This document shows, one piece after another, positions 18,135-28,433 of a DNA stretch of 64,000 nucleotides; the first letter of the stretch is position 1; each line of letters opens with the position of its first letter. The notes beneath the pieces were generated by a model that did not search any database, was not told the DNA's origin, and saw only the letters and a program-made list of their open reading frames with translations. The position numbers and the translations under genes are program-made. The stretch covers positions 310,001 to 374,000 of the forward strand of contig JAXLYE010000002.1 of the NCBI GenBank assembly GCA_046351595.1, given 5' to 3'. Source of the stretch: JAXLYE01 sp046351595. GTDB taxonomy: Bacteria > Myxococcota_A > Polyangia > Palsa-1104 > JAEUJZ01.

Positions 18135-18218
18135 GCATGCCCAGAAGAAGGGCCAAAGGAATGGCCAGACGAATGCCCGGACGAACGTCCAAGTGCATGC
18201 CCAAATGCATGCCCAGAC
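18135..18218. repeat. 12-bp degenerate tandem repeat between divergent kinases
   Basis: Seven units of 12 bp with consensus GMATGCCCARAC lie in the 557-bp gap 18045-18601. Read on the minus strand they encode a Ser/Phe-Gly-His-Ala/Ser tetrapeptide repeat. This lies inside a 77-codon frame (18274-18041) whose TGA overlaps the kinase start as ATGA. No ribosome site supports that frame, so it is not called as a gene. The rest of the gap includes an AT-richer stretch (about 18308-18350) likely to be promoter DNA. I see no other gene in it. Confidence 0.8.
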
Positions 18219-18601
18219 GAACTGCTGAAACGACCCCCGAGCCCCCCGGCCCGGCTTCTACGTATTGCCCTCATCGGACCCTGCGCGCGATGCTCTGCCG
18301 CGGCGACGAAAAATTCTACTACGGTACGGACCGGGGCCGCAGTATGATTTTCGAGCGTCTCCGTCGTACGCGGCGCTGATCACGCTCCAGGCGCACTGCT
18401 CCCTGCAGGGCCTGGGCGGGCGTCGGGCCGGCGAGCTCGTCGCGAGCTCCCGGCTGGGTGGGGTAGTCCGTGCGGGGGGCGCCGGGCACCGCAACATGTC
18501 GCACGCACCTTGCCTGCCGAGGCCGACGCTGAGCCGCGCGCCGCGGCCCGAGTCGCGGCCCACGCAAACGGGTCGCCCGCAGCCTTTGTGAAGAGATCTG
18601 C

Positions 18602-19930
18602 ATGGACGCTCCGGGACAGAGCACGTTGGTCGGTCAGCACGTCGGCAAGTACCGTGTCGTGCGAGAGCTCGGGCGCGGCGGCATGGGCATCGTCTACGAG
18701 GTGGTCCAGGACCTCATCGGCCACCGCGCGGCGATGAAGGTGATCCCGGGTCGCCTGGCGGATCACCCCAAGCACGCCAACTACGTCGCCCGCTTCCAGG
18801 ACGAGGCGCGCGCCGTCAACCTCATCGACCACCCCGGCGTCGTCCGCATCTTTGACTTCGGCGACCTGCCCGACAAGACCGTCTACATCCTGATGGAGTT
18901 CCTCGACGGCGAGACGCTGTTCAGCCGCCTCGCCGCGATCCGCGAGGGGCGGGCGCCGCGCATCACGCTGATGCAGGCCGCGCGCTTCACCCAGCAGATC
19001 GCCTCGATCATGTCGCGCGCGCACGAGAAGGGCGTGGTCCACCGCGACATCAAGCCGGACAACATCATTTTGGTGAAGGACCCGGGCATGCCGGGCGGCG
19101 AGCGGCTGAAGCTGCTCGACTTCGGCCTGGCCAAGTTCCTCGACTCGGCCGAGCGCCGCACCACCGCGGGCATGGCCATCGGCACGCCGATCTACATGTC
19201 GCCCGAGCAGTGCCAGGGCCTCGACACCATCGACGGCAAGAGCGACGTCTACGCCGCCGGCTGCATGCTGTTCGAGATGCTCTCGGGCTCGCCGCCGTTC
19301 ACCGGCGAGATCGGGCAGATCATGCGGCAGCACGTCTTCACGCCGCCGCCGATCCTCTCGGATCGCGTCGCCGGGGTGCCCAACGAGGTCGTGGCGCTCG
19401 TCGGGCAGATGCTGAACAAGAACCCGCAGCTGCGGCCCGACATGAAGCAGCTCGAGGCGCGCGTCGAGCAGCTCATGGAGCGCGGCGTGCTCGGCACCAA
19501 GGAGAAGGGCGGCGCGCCGAGCCAGGACACGCCATCGGACGCGCACGCGGCAACCATGGCGATGCCGCTGGCCAAGCGCCCGGCCGCGGACAAGACCGAG
19601 CGCGTCGGCGCCGTCACCAAGGTGCCGGCCAAGCTGGCGTCGCTCGGGCGGATCGGGCTGGCGCTGGCGCTGTGCTCGCTGATCGCGGGCTTCGGCGGCG
19701 GCCTCCTGGTCGGCGCGCTGCGGGAGCGGCCGTGCCCGCAGCTCTCGTGCCCGCCGCCGCCCCTGCCCGAGGCGCGGCCCGCGCCCGTGCCCGAGCCCAG
19801 GCCCGAGCCGGCCGCGGCCAAGCCCAGCGAGCCCGCCGCGAGCGACAGCACCGACGCGGACACGGCCAGGCCGAAGAAGGGCGCCAAGGGCAAAAAGGGC
19901 AAGAAGGCGGACCCCGGCTCCGTCTTCTGA
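18602..19930 (+). CDS. Membrane-anchored Hanks-type Ser/Thr protein kinase (2)
   Basis: A 442-residue kinase related to the divergent neighbour. The Gly-rich loop GRGGMGIVYE spans 24-33, with Lys46 (AMKVI), HRDIKPDN (147-154, Asp149), DFG at 173-175, an activation loop with RRTTAGMAIGTP and SPEQ near 200. All catalytic residues are intact. A membrane helix (about 350-372) separates the kinase from a short tail with a Cys pair (RPCPQLSCP) and an Ala/Pro/Glu then Lys/Gly-rich end. An ATG with GAAGAGA upstream supports 18602. It converges with the acyl-CoA ligase gene, leaving only 2 nt between stops. The kinase pair may cross-phosphorylate, but its targets are unknown. Confidence 0.95.
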   Translation: MDAPGQSTLVGQHVGKYRVVRELGRGGMGIVYEVVQDLIGHRAAMKVIPGRLADHPKHANYVARFQDEARAVNLIDHPGVVRIFDFGDLPDKTVYILMEFLDGETLFSRLAAIREGRAPRITLMQAARFTQQIASIMSRAHEKGVVHRDIKPDNIILVKDPGMPGGERLKLLDFGLAKFLDSAERRTTAGMAIGTPIYMSPEQCQGLDTIDGKSDVYAAGCMLFEMLSGSPPFTGEIGQIMRQHVFTPPPILSDRVAGVPNEVVALVGQMLNKNPQLRPDMKQLEARVEQLMERGVLGTKEKGGAPSQDTPSDAHAATMAMPLAKRPAADKTERVGAVTKVPAKLASLGRIGLALALCSLIAGFGGGLLVGALRERPCPQLSCPPPPLPEARPAPVPEPRPEPAAAKPSEPAASDSTDADTARPKKGAKGKKGKKADPGSVF

Positions 19931-19932
19931 CG

Positions 19933-21609
<1,677 letters not shown>

Positions 21610-21838
21610 GTCGAGGCCTCTTGGCGCGAGCGTACTACGGCCGCGCGGCCCGGCGTGTGGCCCGAAGCGGCGTGCGGAGGGCGGCGCGCGCTCTTGGTTG
21701 TGGAGCGGGGCGCGCAGCAATTGCCGCCGCGCAGCCTTTGCCTGCGGCCGCGCGCCGCCACCGCGCAAGCGCTGCGCGATCCGGCCGCGCAGCGGGCCCG
21801 CGACGGCGTTTTTGCGTGGTTCCGCGCCCCATCTGGGC

Positions 21839-21854
21839 TGGCACGCCGCTTGAA
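21839..21854 (+). promoter_or_regulatory. Sigma-54-like promoter candidate
   Basis: TGGCACG-N4-TTGAA matches the -24 element perfectly and the -12 element except for the usual C (TTGCA). It is about 98 nt before ATG 21952. The remaining 21610-21951 intergenic sequence shows no gene. Its last part, just before the ATG, is A-rich and includes the ribosome site AAGGAG. Confidence 0.35.
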
Positions 21855-21951
21855 ATAGCCCGAATCAACCGCGGCGCTGCAGGAAACGGCGGCGCCACCG
21901 ACGGAAAAGCAAGAAGCAGTCAGACACAAAACACAGGAAAAGGAGAACCCC

Positions 21952-22548
21952 ATGCGTACCCTCAACACCCTCTCGCTCACGCTCTCGCTGCTCGCCCTCC
22001 CGATGCTCGTCGCCTGCGGCCAGACCGAAGAGGCCGTCGACGAGGCGCTGCTCGCCCAGGACAACATCGGTACCACGCAGTCGGCCCTGTGCACGGACAG
22101 CGGCGCCGCGGACTTCTCGGCCGCGCTGATCCTGGGCGACGTCGGCGGCTCGGTGTTCCAGACCTCGCCGAGCCGGACCTACGGCAGCGCGCTGTGCTCG
22201 GGCAACTTCGTGGTCGAGGCGACCAGCACCGCCGGCAAGCCGAACCTCTTGGCGAGCGCCAACTACGCCGACGTGCTGCCCAGCACCTGCAGCACCGCCA
22301 AGATCTCGATGGAGGCGTTCGGCTTCGTCGCCGCCACCAACTCCTGGGTCTCGCTGGGTGTGCGGACCGCGTCGGGCCAGCTCGTGCCCTCGCCCTTCGG
22401 TGGGCCCAGCAGCTGCCAGGTCGGCGCCGGCATCCCGGTGGTCGGCAGCTACAGCAAGATCCGCGTCGCGGCGCGCGCCTACGACCAGGTCCTCGGCGGC
22501 CGGCCGAGCCCGCGCAAGGTCTCGGGCACCATCTCGGCGCATTACTAA
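21952..22548 (+). CDS. Small lipoprotein of unknown function
   Basis: A 198-residue exported protein. The signal peptide MRTLNTLSLTLSLLALPM ends in a LVAC lipobox (Cys20). The mature part starts GQTEEAVDEALLAQ, an acidic linker. A beta-rich domain with five Cys residues (SALC, SALC, PSTC, SSC and similar) follows, suggesting disulfides, and ends in a predicted strand region KVSGTISAHY. AAGGAG 7 nt before ATG supports the start. Short lipoproteins with a TEE...D linker are frequent in Myxococcota, but I recognise no named family. It is monocistronic, with its own terminator hairpin after the stop and a possible sigma-54-type promoter. Confidence 0.8.
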   Translation: MRTLNTLSLTLSLLALPMLVACGQTEEAVDEALLAQDNIGTTQSALCTDSGAADFSAALILGDVGGSVFQTSPSRTYGSALCSGNFVVEATSTAGKPNLLASANYADVLPSTCSTAKISMEAFGFVAATNSWVSLGVRTASGQLVPSPFGGPSSCQVGAGIPVVGSYSKIRVAARAYDQVLGGRPSPRKVSGTISAHY

Positions 22549-22554
22549 GCCTGG

Positions 22555-22572
22555 GGGGACCTGCCCGTCCCC
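22555..22572 (+). terminator. Hairpin after the small lipoprotein gene
   Basis: GGGGAC (22555-22560) and GTCCCC (22567-22572) flank a 6-nt loop, starting 7 nt after the stop codon. There is no U-tract. Confidence 0.5.
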
Positions 22573-22771
22573 GCACGGAGCCGGGCTCGATGAGCCGCCC
22601 CCACCGCGCGTCGCCCGCGCGACCGGGGGCTTGCCGGTCTTCCGGCGCCGATTGCTTACGCGGGTCTTCGATATCCACGCGCGAGCCGAGGTCGCGGTTG
22701 CGCGGGCGCGGCGGGTCGACTACAGCAGCTCGAGACGGCGCTCGTCGCCGCTGAGCTGAGAGGACACCCGC

Positions 22772-23782
22772 ATGCGCCGCCGCTCTTCCCTGGTCCCGTG
22801 GATCGTGCTCACGCTCTCGACCGGCTGCGCGCTCGTCGGGCAGAAGAAGGCGCGCGCGCCGCACCCGCCCGGCCGCTGGGCGCTGGCCCTGCACGGCGGC
22901 GCCGGCGTCGAGCGCACGACCCCGCCCGCCGAGCTGCAGGCGGCGCTGGCCGGGCTCACCGCCGCGCTCGGAGAGGGGCGACGCCGCCTCGCCGCCGGCC
23001 AGCCCGCGCTCGACACCTGCGAGGCCGTGGTCCGCATGCTCGAGGACGATCCGCACTTCAACGCCGGCCGCGGCGCCGCCTTCAACGCCCGCGCCGAGCA
23101 TGAGCTCGACGCCAGCATCATGGACGGCCGCACGCTCGGCTGCGGCGGCGTCGCCGGCGTGCGCACGGTGAAGAACCCGATCGCGCTCGCCCGCCTGGTC
23201 ATGGAGCGCACGCCGCACGTGCTGCTCATCGGCGACGGTGCCGAGGAGTTCGCGGCGGCGGTGGGCGTCGAGCGCGTGCCCAACAGCTACTTCGACACGC
23301 CGCGGCGGCGCGAGCTGCTCGACGAGGTGCTCAACAAGCGCCGGCAGCACGAGCCGCCGCCGCCCGGCCCCGCGACCCGCGGCACCGTCGGCTGCACCGC
23401 GCTCGATCGGGCCGGCAACCTCGCCGCCGCCACCAGCACCGGCGGCCTGACCGGCAAGCAGTACGGCCGCGTCGGCGACTCGCCGCTCATCGGCGCCGGC
23501 ACCTACGCCAGCAACACCTCGTGCGCGGTGAGCTGCACCGGCACCGGCGAGGAGTTCATCCGCCACGGCGTGGCGCGCAGCGTCGCCGCGCTGGTCGAGT
23601 ACAAGGGCCTGTCGCTCGGCGCGGCGGCGGAGCAGCTGGTGCACCGCACGCTCAAGCGCGGCGACGGCGGGCTGATCGCGGTCGCACCGAGCGGCGACAT
23701 CGCCATGGTCTACAGCAGCGACGGTATGTACCGCGCCGCCGCGGACTCGGCGGGCCGCTTCGAGGTCAAGGTCTGGGACTGA
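22772..23782 (+). CDS. iaaA: Isoaspartyl peptidase / type 2 L-asparaginase (Ntn hydrolase), lipoprotein form
   Basis: A 336-residue N-terminal-nucleophile hydrolase that removes isoaspartyl residues or asparagine. LALHGGAGVE opens the domain. DDPHFNAGRGAAFN and HELDASIMDG are the family signatures of the alpha subunit. The autoprocessing site is RGTVGCTALD, with the nucleophile Thr near residue 205, followed by GNLAAATSTGGLTGK and GRVGDSPLIGAG (beta subunit). The N-terminus ends in a lipobox-like STGC (Cys19), so the enzyme is probably secreted and lipid-anchored. That is unusual compared with cytoplasmic IaaA but known in periplasmic homologues. It likely functions in scavenging or repair of damaged peptides. 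Confidence 0.93.
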   Translation: MRRRSSLVPWIVLTLSTGCALVGQKKARAPHPPGRWALALHGGAGVERTTPPAELQAALAGLTAALGEGRRRLAAGQPALDTCEAVVRMLEDDPHFNAGRGAAFNARAEHELDASIMDGRTLGCGGVAGVRTVKNPIALARLVMERTPHVLLIGDGAEEFAAAVGVERVPNSYFDTPRRRELLDEVLNKRRQHEPPPPGPATRGTVGCTALDRAGNLAAATSTGGLTGKQYGRVGDSPLIGAGTYASNTSCAVSCTGTGEEFIRHGVARSVAALVEYKGLSLGAAAEQLVHRTLKRGDGGLIAVAPSGDIAMVYSSDGMYRAAADSAGRFEVKVWD

Positions 23783-24110
23783 GCCGTGCGCACCGGCGGC
23801 GGCCGCGCCGCGCGACTGGCGCGAGCCGGACCCCACGGACGCTCGGGCCGCGGCCGCGTCCACCGCAGCGCTGCAGCGCGCGGCGGGCGGCTGTTCACCG
23901 GCGGCGCTTCGCCTTCGCGACCGACGGCCGCCTGCGCACCGCGGTGCGGGGGATCGTCGACCTCGTCGGGCGCCTCTCTCCCGGAAGCCAGCGGGGTCGT
24001 CGGGCGCGGCCCGCGGGCTTCGCGCGGCCCCGGCCATTTGCTAGATTCGGCGCTCCCCTTATCAGAACCCGATCGCCCTTCACGCCGCCCTTACGAAAGA
24101 GATCGAGCGA
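23783..24110 (+). other. Intergenic region before the aldehyde dehydrogenase
   Basis: 328 bp without a supported gene. It has two similar TCGTCGGGCGC segments and ends with a promoter-like TTTGCTAGATT stretch near 24038, a plausible start region for the downstream operon. No clear terminator or palindrome was found. Confidence 0.4.
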
Positions 24111-25793
24111 ATGACCCCGAACGCACCGACCCCCGCGGCCGCCCCGGCCGCCGCGCCCGCCGCCGCACCTTCTCAGCCCGCCGTGGCCCCGCCCGCCGCC
24201 GGCCCGCCCGTCGCCGCGGCGCGCCGCACCATCGCCTGCCGCAACCCGGCCACCGGCGAGCTCCTCGGCGAGGTCCCGGCCATGGACGCCGCCGAGGTCA
24301 AGCAGCGCCTCGAGCGGGCGCGCCGCGCCCAGCGCGCCTTTGCCGAGACCTCGTTCGCCGCGCGCCGCGCCGTGCTGCAGGCGCTGCTCACCCGCATCCT
24401 CGACAGCGCCGACGAGATCTGCCGCCTGGTGTCCGCCGAGGCGGGCAAGACGCTGCAGAACGCGATGATGGGCGAGATCTTCCCGGTCTGCGAGAAGCTG
24501 CGCTACACCATCGGCAGCGGCGAGGACGCGCTGCGCACCGAGCGCGTGCCCTCGGGCCTGCTCATGCACAAGGCGGCGCGCATCGAGTACCACCCGCTCG
24601 GCGTCATCGGCGTCATCAGCCCGTGGAACTTCCCGTTCCAGAACATCCTGGGCCCGACGATCCCGGCCCTTTTCGCGGGCAACGCGGTGCTGTGCAAGGT
24701 CTCCGAGTGGTCGAGCTACTCCGCGGCGTTCGTGCAGCGGATGTTCGACGAGGTGCTGAGCAGCCTCGGGCACTCGCCGGACCTGTTCCAGATCGTCACC
24801 GGCTACGGCGACACCGGCGCGGCGCTGGTGCGCTCGGGCGTCGACAAGATCGTCTTCACCGGCTCGGTCGGCAACGGCCGCCGCGTCGTCGAGGGCAGCG
24901 CCGAGCGCCTGACCCCGGTGATCATGGAGCTCGGAGGCAAGGACCCGGTGATCGTCTGCGACGACGCGCACCTTATGCAGGCGGTGGCCGGGGCGATGGC
25001 CGGCGTCTTCATCTGCTCGGGCCAGATGTGCCTGGCCGGCGAGCGCGTCTACGTCATGGACGGCATCTATGACCGCTTCGTCGAGGCGGTGGTGCGCGAG
25101 GCCGGCCGGCTGCGCCAGGGCGATCCGCTCGGCGGCAGCGGCGCGGACGTCGACGTCGGCGCGATGACCATGCCGCACCAGGTCGACATCGTCGAGCGCC
25201 TGGTCAACGACGCGGTCAGCCGCGGCGCCCGCGCGCTCGTCGGCGGCAAGCGCGGACCGGGCCCGGGCTGGTTCTTCCAGCCGACCGTGCTCGTCGACGT
25301 GACGCACGACATGGCGATCACCCGCGAGGAGGCCTTCGGCCCGGTGCTGTGCATCCTGCGCGCGCCCAGCGACGACGAGGCGGTGGTGCGCCTGGCCAAC
25401 GACTCGTGCTTCGGCCTGGGCTCGACGGTGTTCACGCAGGATCCGGCGCGCGCGCGGCGCATCGCGCGCGGTCTGGTCGCGGGCTCGACCGGCATCAACG
25501 ACTATGGCCTGACGTACATGGTGCAGGCGCTGCCCTTCGGCGGCGTCAAGGACTCGGGCTTCGGCCGGCTCAACGGCCGCGAGGGCCTGCGCGCCATGTG
25601 CAACACCAAGTCGGTGATCGACGACCGCCTGCCGTTTTTGCACATCCCGTCGAAGATCTACCCGGTCAAGCCCGGCGACTACGAGACGGTGCGGGCGGCG
25701 ATCAACCTGATCTACCGGCCGCTCAACGCGAGCGGGCTGCGCGCGCGCGGGGCGGCGCTATTCGAGCTCGCCAAGCAGGCGCTGCGCCGGTAG
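24111..25793 (+). CDS. NAD(P)-dependent aldehyde dehydrogenase
   Basis: A 560-residue aldehyde dehydrogenase oxidising aldehydes to acids. After a Pro/Ala-rich N-terminal stretch of about 40 residues, the Rossmann region carries SPWNFPFQN (about 170) and FTGSVGNGR (about 252). The general-base Glu is in MELGGKD (about 271) and the catalytic Cys in SGQMC (Cys306). NDSCFGLGSTVFT and FGGVKDSGFGR mark the substrate end. A C-terminal extension of about 40 residues goes beyond the usual 490-500 length. The substrate is not decidable, and membrane-associated relatives act on long-chain aldehydes. It is followed 29 nt later by a TPR protein, probably in the same transcript. Confidence 0.93.
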   Translation: MTPNAPTPAAAPAAAPAAAPSQPAVAPPAAGPPVAAARRTIACRNPATGELLGEVPAMDAAEVKQRLERARRAQRAFAETSFAARRAVLQALLTRILDSADEICRLVSAEAGKTLQNAMMGEIFPVCEKLRYTIGSGEDALRTERVPSGLLMHKAARIEYHPLGVIGVISPWNFPFQNILGPTIPALFAGNAVLCKVSEWSSYSAAFVQRMFDEVLSSLGHSPDLFQIVTGYGDTGAALVRSGVDKIVFTGSVGNGRRVVEGSAERLTPVIMELGGKDPVIVCDDAHLMQAVAGAMAGVFICSGQMCLAGERVYVMDGIYDRFVEAVVREAGRLRQGDPLGGSGADVDVGAMTMPHQVDIVERLVNDAVSRGARALVGGKRGPGPGWFFQPTVLVDVTHDMAITREEAFGPVLCILRAPSDDEAVVRLANDSCFGLGSTVFTQDPARARRIARGLVAGSTGINDYGLTYMVQALPFGGVKDSGFGRLNGREGLRAMCNTKSVIDDRLPFLHIPSKIYPVKPGDYETVRAAINLIYRPLNASGLRARGAALFELAKQALRR

Positions 25794-25822
25794 ATCCCGT
25801 CGGAAGAGTGAAAGGCAAAGTC

Positions 25823-26158
25823 ATGGCAGCGACCTCCGAGCGCCTGCACGAGCTCCAGAAGTTCGTCGAGATGGCGCCCAGCGATCCGTTCCCGCTCTAC
25901 GGCCTGGCCATGGAGCACAAGAGCCTGGGCAACCTCGACGAGGCCGCCGAGGCCTTCGAGCGCCTCGGGCGCGACCACCCGAGCTACGTCCCCCAGTACC
26001 TGTTATACGGCAAGCTGCTCGCCGAGCGCGGGCAGCGCGACCGGGCCCGGCAGGTGCTGCAGACCGGCATCGACGCGGCGCAGCGCGGCCGCAACCTGCA
26101 CGCCCTCGGCGAGCTGCGCGGCGAGCTCGAGCAGCTCGACTCGGCGCAGGACGACTGA
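25823..26158 (+). CDS. Small TPR-like protein
   Basis: A 111-residue all-helical protein with three tetratricopeptide-like helix pairs: FPLYGLAMEHKSLGNLDEA, then PQYLLYGKLLAERGQ (about 55), and a final Ala/Arg/Glu-rich pair. No signal peptide or membrane segment is present. Short TPR proteins of this kind (two or three units) occur as assembly factors next to enzymes in Deltaproteobacteria. The chosen start is ATG 25823; an alternative in-frame GTG at 25808 would add five residues. The 29-nt gap to the aldehyde dehydrogenase suggests joint expression. Its role is unknown. Confidence 0.8.
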   Translation: MAATSERLHELQKFVEMAPSDPFPLYGLAMEHKSLGNLDEAAEAFERLGRDHPSYVPQYLLYGKLLAERGQRDRARQVLQTGIDAAQRGRNLHALGELRGELEQLDSAQDD

Positions 26159-26211
26159 GCGCGGGCGCCGTCGCTGGGATCGCGGCGCGGCGCCGCCTCG
26201 GGCGCTGCGGG

Positions 26212-26217
26212 TACACT
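26212..26217 (+). promoter_or_regulatory. -10 box for leaderless nudC
   Basis: TACACT ends 6 nt before ATG 26224 with no ribosome-binding site between. This spacing predicts transcription starting at or next to the A of ATG. Confidence 0.5.
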
Positions 26218-26223
26218 GCAGCC

Positions 26224-27162
26224 ATGCCCCACCCCTTCGACAGCCCGGACGGCTTCATCCACCAGACGGCGACGCCGCCGAGTGGGCCTGACGGCGACAC
26301 CGCGCCCGGACTGCTGTTTTTGTTCCGCGGCGACCAGCTGCTCGTCGAGCTCGGGCCGCCCTCGCCGCAGCCGACCGGGGACCTGCGGGTCGGGGCGCGG
26401 CCGAGCTGGGCGCGGCTGCCGACGGGCCGGGCGCTGCCGGAGCAGCCGCTCGCCTACCTCAACGTGCCGCCGCTGCGGGCGCTGTACCTGGGCACGCTCG
26501 ATGGGCGCCCGTGTTACGCCGCCGAGGTGCCGCCCGAAACCCCGGAGGTCGCGCCGCTGCCGACGGATGCGGGCCTCGCCTTTCAGGGGCTGCGCGCCCT
26601 GTTCTCGGTGCTCGACGACGCGCACCTGGCGCTGGCCGGGCGCGCGGTGCAGCTGCTCGACTGGGACCGCAACCACCAGTTCTGCGGCCGCTGCCGCACG
26701 CCCACGGTCTCGCGGCCCGAGGAGCGGGCGCGCGTGTGCCCGGCCTGCCAGCTCGTCGCGTACCCGCGCATCTCGCCGGCGGTGATGGCGCTGGTGCGGC
26801 GCGGCCGGCAGGTCCTGCTCGGGCGCGGCCCGCAGTTCCCAAAGGGCCTGTACAGCGCGCTCGCCGGCTTCGTCGAGCCGGGCGAAACCCTGGAGCAGTG
26901 CGTGGCGCGCGAGGTGCTCGAGGAGGCGGGCGTCGAGGTCGACAACATCCGCTACTTCGCCAGCCAGCCGTGGCCGTTCCCCAACTCGCTGATGGTGGCC
27001 TTCGTCTGCGACTACCGCGCCGGCGAGCTGCGGCCGCAGGCCGGCGAGATCGAGGCCGTCAGCTGGTTCGACGTCACGGCGCTGCCCAAGCTGCCGGGCA
27101 AGATCTCGATCGCGCGGCGCCTGATCGACGCGGTGACGGCCGAGATGCGCGCCGCTGGCTGA
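26224..27162 (+). CDS. nudC: NAD(+) / NADH pyrophosphatase, NudC family
   Basis: A 312-residue Nudix hydrolase that cleaves NADH to NMNH and AMP and can remove NAD caps from RNA. The zinc ribbon is CGRC...CPAC (about 153-174). The Nudix box GFVEPGETLEQCVAR-EVLEEAG starts near 216. The NudC-specific SQPWPFPNS (about 247) marks NADH preference. The N-terminal domain (about 1-130) is the usual dimerisation half. Length and domain order match the family. The expected leaderless promoter sits directly before ATG. Its stop is 20 nt from the convergent small membrane protein gene. Confidence 0.95.
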   Translation: MPHPFDSPDGFIHQTATPPSGPDGDTAPGLLFLFRGDQLLVELGPPSPQPTGDLRVGARPSWARLPTGRALPEQPLAYLNVPPLRALYLGTLDGRPCYAAEVPPETPEVAPLPTDAGLAFQGLRALFSVLDDAHLALAGRAVQLLDWDRNHQFCGRCRTPTVSRPEERARVCPACQLVAYPRISPAVMALVRRGRQVLLGRGPQFPKGLYSALAGFVEPGETLEQCVAREVLEEAGVEVDNIRYFASQPWPFPNSLMVAFVCDYRAGELRPQAGEIEAVSWFDVTALPKLPGKISIARRLIDAVTAEMRAAG

Positions 27163-27182
27163 GCGCAGGGAAGCGGCGAAGC

Positions 27183-27647
27183 TCAGTCGGCGCTGCGGAA
27201 GCGGCCGCGCTCGCGCACCAGCCCGCGACCGGCGCACACCGAGAGCAGGCGCTGGCGCGACGGACCGTCGAGGCGCAGGAACGCCTGGTCCGCGAGCTCG
27301 GCGTCGCCCTGGCTGCACGCGGCGTCCCCGAGGAGGCGCCAGGCGCGCAGCGGCTCGATGCGCCGGGCCTTGCGCGACAGCGCGAGCGCACACGGGTAGT
27401 TGCCGCGGGCGTACGCGAGCTCGGCCGAGCGCAGGAGCTCGTCGGCGGCGAGGCGCGAGTCGGCCTCGGGCAGGGACCCGGCCGCGCAGTACGCCGCCGG
27501 GACGGTGTCCGCGACGACGGGCGCCGGCTCGCTGGTCACCCCGATCGTCGCTCGCTGCGACGGCCGCGAGAGGTGAAACAGCAGGGCCGCGGTGAGCACG
27601 CTGCCGAACGCCACACCCGCCACGGCCGCGGTGAGAGGCTTGTTCAT
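27183..27647 (-). CDS. Small membrane-anchored protein of unknown function
   Basis: A 154-residue protein starting at ATG 27647. One N-terminal membrane helix (TAAVAGVAFGSVLTAALLF, about 6-25) is followed by an exported helical domain with four Cys residues (AAYCAAG, YPCALAL, DAACSQ, LSVCAG). Its helices (ARGNYPCALALSRKARR, AWRLLGDAACSQGDAELA) resemble tetratricopeptide units. The longer in-frame start at 27710 has no ribosome site. A -10 box at 6 nt supports 27647. The function is unknown. Confidence 0.75.
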   Translation of the reverse strand: MNKPLTAAVAGVAFGSVLTAALLFHLSRPSQRATIGVTSEPAPVVADTVPAAYCAAGSLPEADSRLAADELLRSAELAYARGNYPCALALSRKARRIEPLRAWRLLGDAACSQGDAELADQAFLRLDGPSRQRLLSVCAGRGLVRERGRFRSAD

Positions 27648-27653
27648 GTCCCC

Positions 27654-27659
27654 ATCGTA
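27654..27659 (-). promoter_or_regulatory. -10 box for the leaderless 27647 gene
   Basis: On the minus strand TACGAT lies 6 nt before ATG 27647. The short distance predicts a leaderless mRNA, and no purine-rich site occurs at ribosome-binding distance. Confidence 0.5.
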
Positions 27660-27764
27660 CCCCCGATCCCGCGCGCCGCGGCCGGTCCGCGGCCAAGCCC
27701 CCGCCGGCACGGCAGCGATCGGTGGTTGAGGCGCCCGTCGCCCGCGTGCACGTTGCCGCGCCCG

Positions 27765-28202
27765 TCACCAGTCCTTGGGGCTCTTGCGCTGCTGCTTGCG
27801 CTCGGCGTGCTCGCGCTTGCCGGTCAGGCGGCGCTCGCGCGAGGAGCGGGTCGGCTTCGTCGGGCGGCGCGGCGTCGGCCGGATGAGCGCGCGCAGGATC
27901 AGCGTCCGCAGCTTCTCGCGCGCGTCCTCGAGGTTGCGCGCCTGGTCCCGCGTCAGCTGGCTGCCGATGAGGACCCGGCCCTCGGCGTCGAGCTGCCCGC
28001 CGCCGGCGGCGACCAGCTGGCGCAGCCGCTCCTTGGTCCACTCATCGAGGACCAGCGTCGCCGGCAGGTCGAAGCGCAGCCAGATCTTGCTGGCCACCTT
28101 GTTGACGTTCTGGCCGCCGGGGCCGGAGCTGCGGGTCGCCTCCCACGACAGCTCGCTGGCCGGGATGGTCAGGCTGCCGTTCACGACGAGGGGATCGTTC
28201 AT
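27765..28202 (-). CDS. arfB: ArfB peptidyl-tRNA hydrolase (stalled-ribosome rescue)
   Basis: A 145-residue release-factor-like protein that hydrolyses peptidyl-tRNA on ribosomes stalled without a stop codon. The catalytic GGQ is Gly29-Gly30-Gln31 in SGPGGQNVNK. It is followed by the conserved SKIWLRF. A basic C-terminal tail (RERRLTGKREHAERKQ) fits the tail that enters the empty mRNA tunnel. The size (about 140 residues) matches ArfB/YaeJ. Start ATG 28202 is placed right after a strong TATGCT -10 box. Confidence 0.93.
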   Translation of the reverse strand: MNDPLVVNGSLTIPASELSWEATRSSGPGGQNVNKVASKIWLRFDLPATLVLDEWTKERLRQLVAAGGGQLDAEGRVLIGSQLTRDQARNLEDAREKLRTLILRALIRPTPRRPTKPTRSSRERRLTGKREHAERKQQRKSPKDW

Positions 28203-28209
28203 GGGCCCC

Positions 28210-28215
28210 AGCATA
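28210..28215 (-). promoter_or_regulatory. -10 box for leaderless arfB
   Basis: TATGCT on the minus strand, 7 nt before ATG 28202. No ribosome site is present. It lies at the edge of the 28203-28433 gap shared with the divergent cytochrome gene. Confidence 0.55.
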
Positions 28216-28433
28216 CGGGATGCGGGCCCGCGCCGCTGAGCCCACTCGGCCCGGGCGATGGACCCCCTGCCAAGCGGGATCGCCGGCCTTCCGATCTGGG
28301 CGCTCCGTCGCCCAACGTAAACAGCGGCGCTTGTTGGCAAGCTTGGGTATGCTCCGCGGGCCTGTGCGCACCCGGAAGGCGTGCTGCCTCGGGGCGCGGC
28401 TGACCTGACCTTTGCAAGAGGAGGGAGTACGCC

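Noticed and set aside
28203..28433. Sigma-54 promoter near 28320 (TTGGCA...TGCT)
   Set aside because: The GG to GC spacing is wrong (13 instead of 10 bp).
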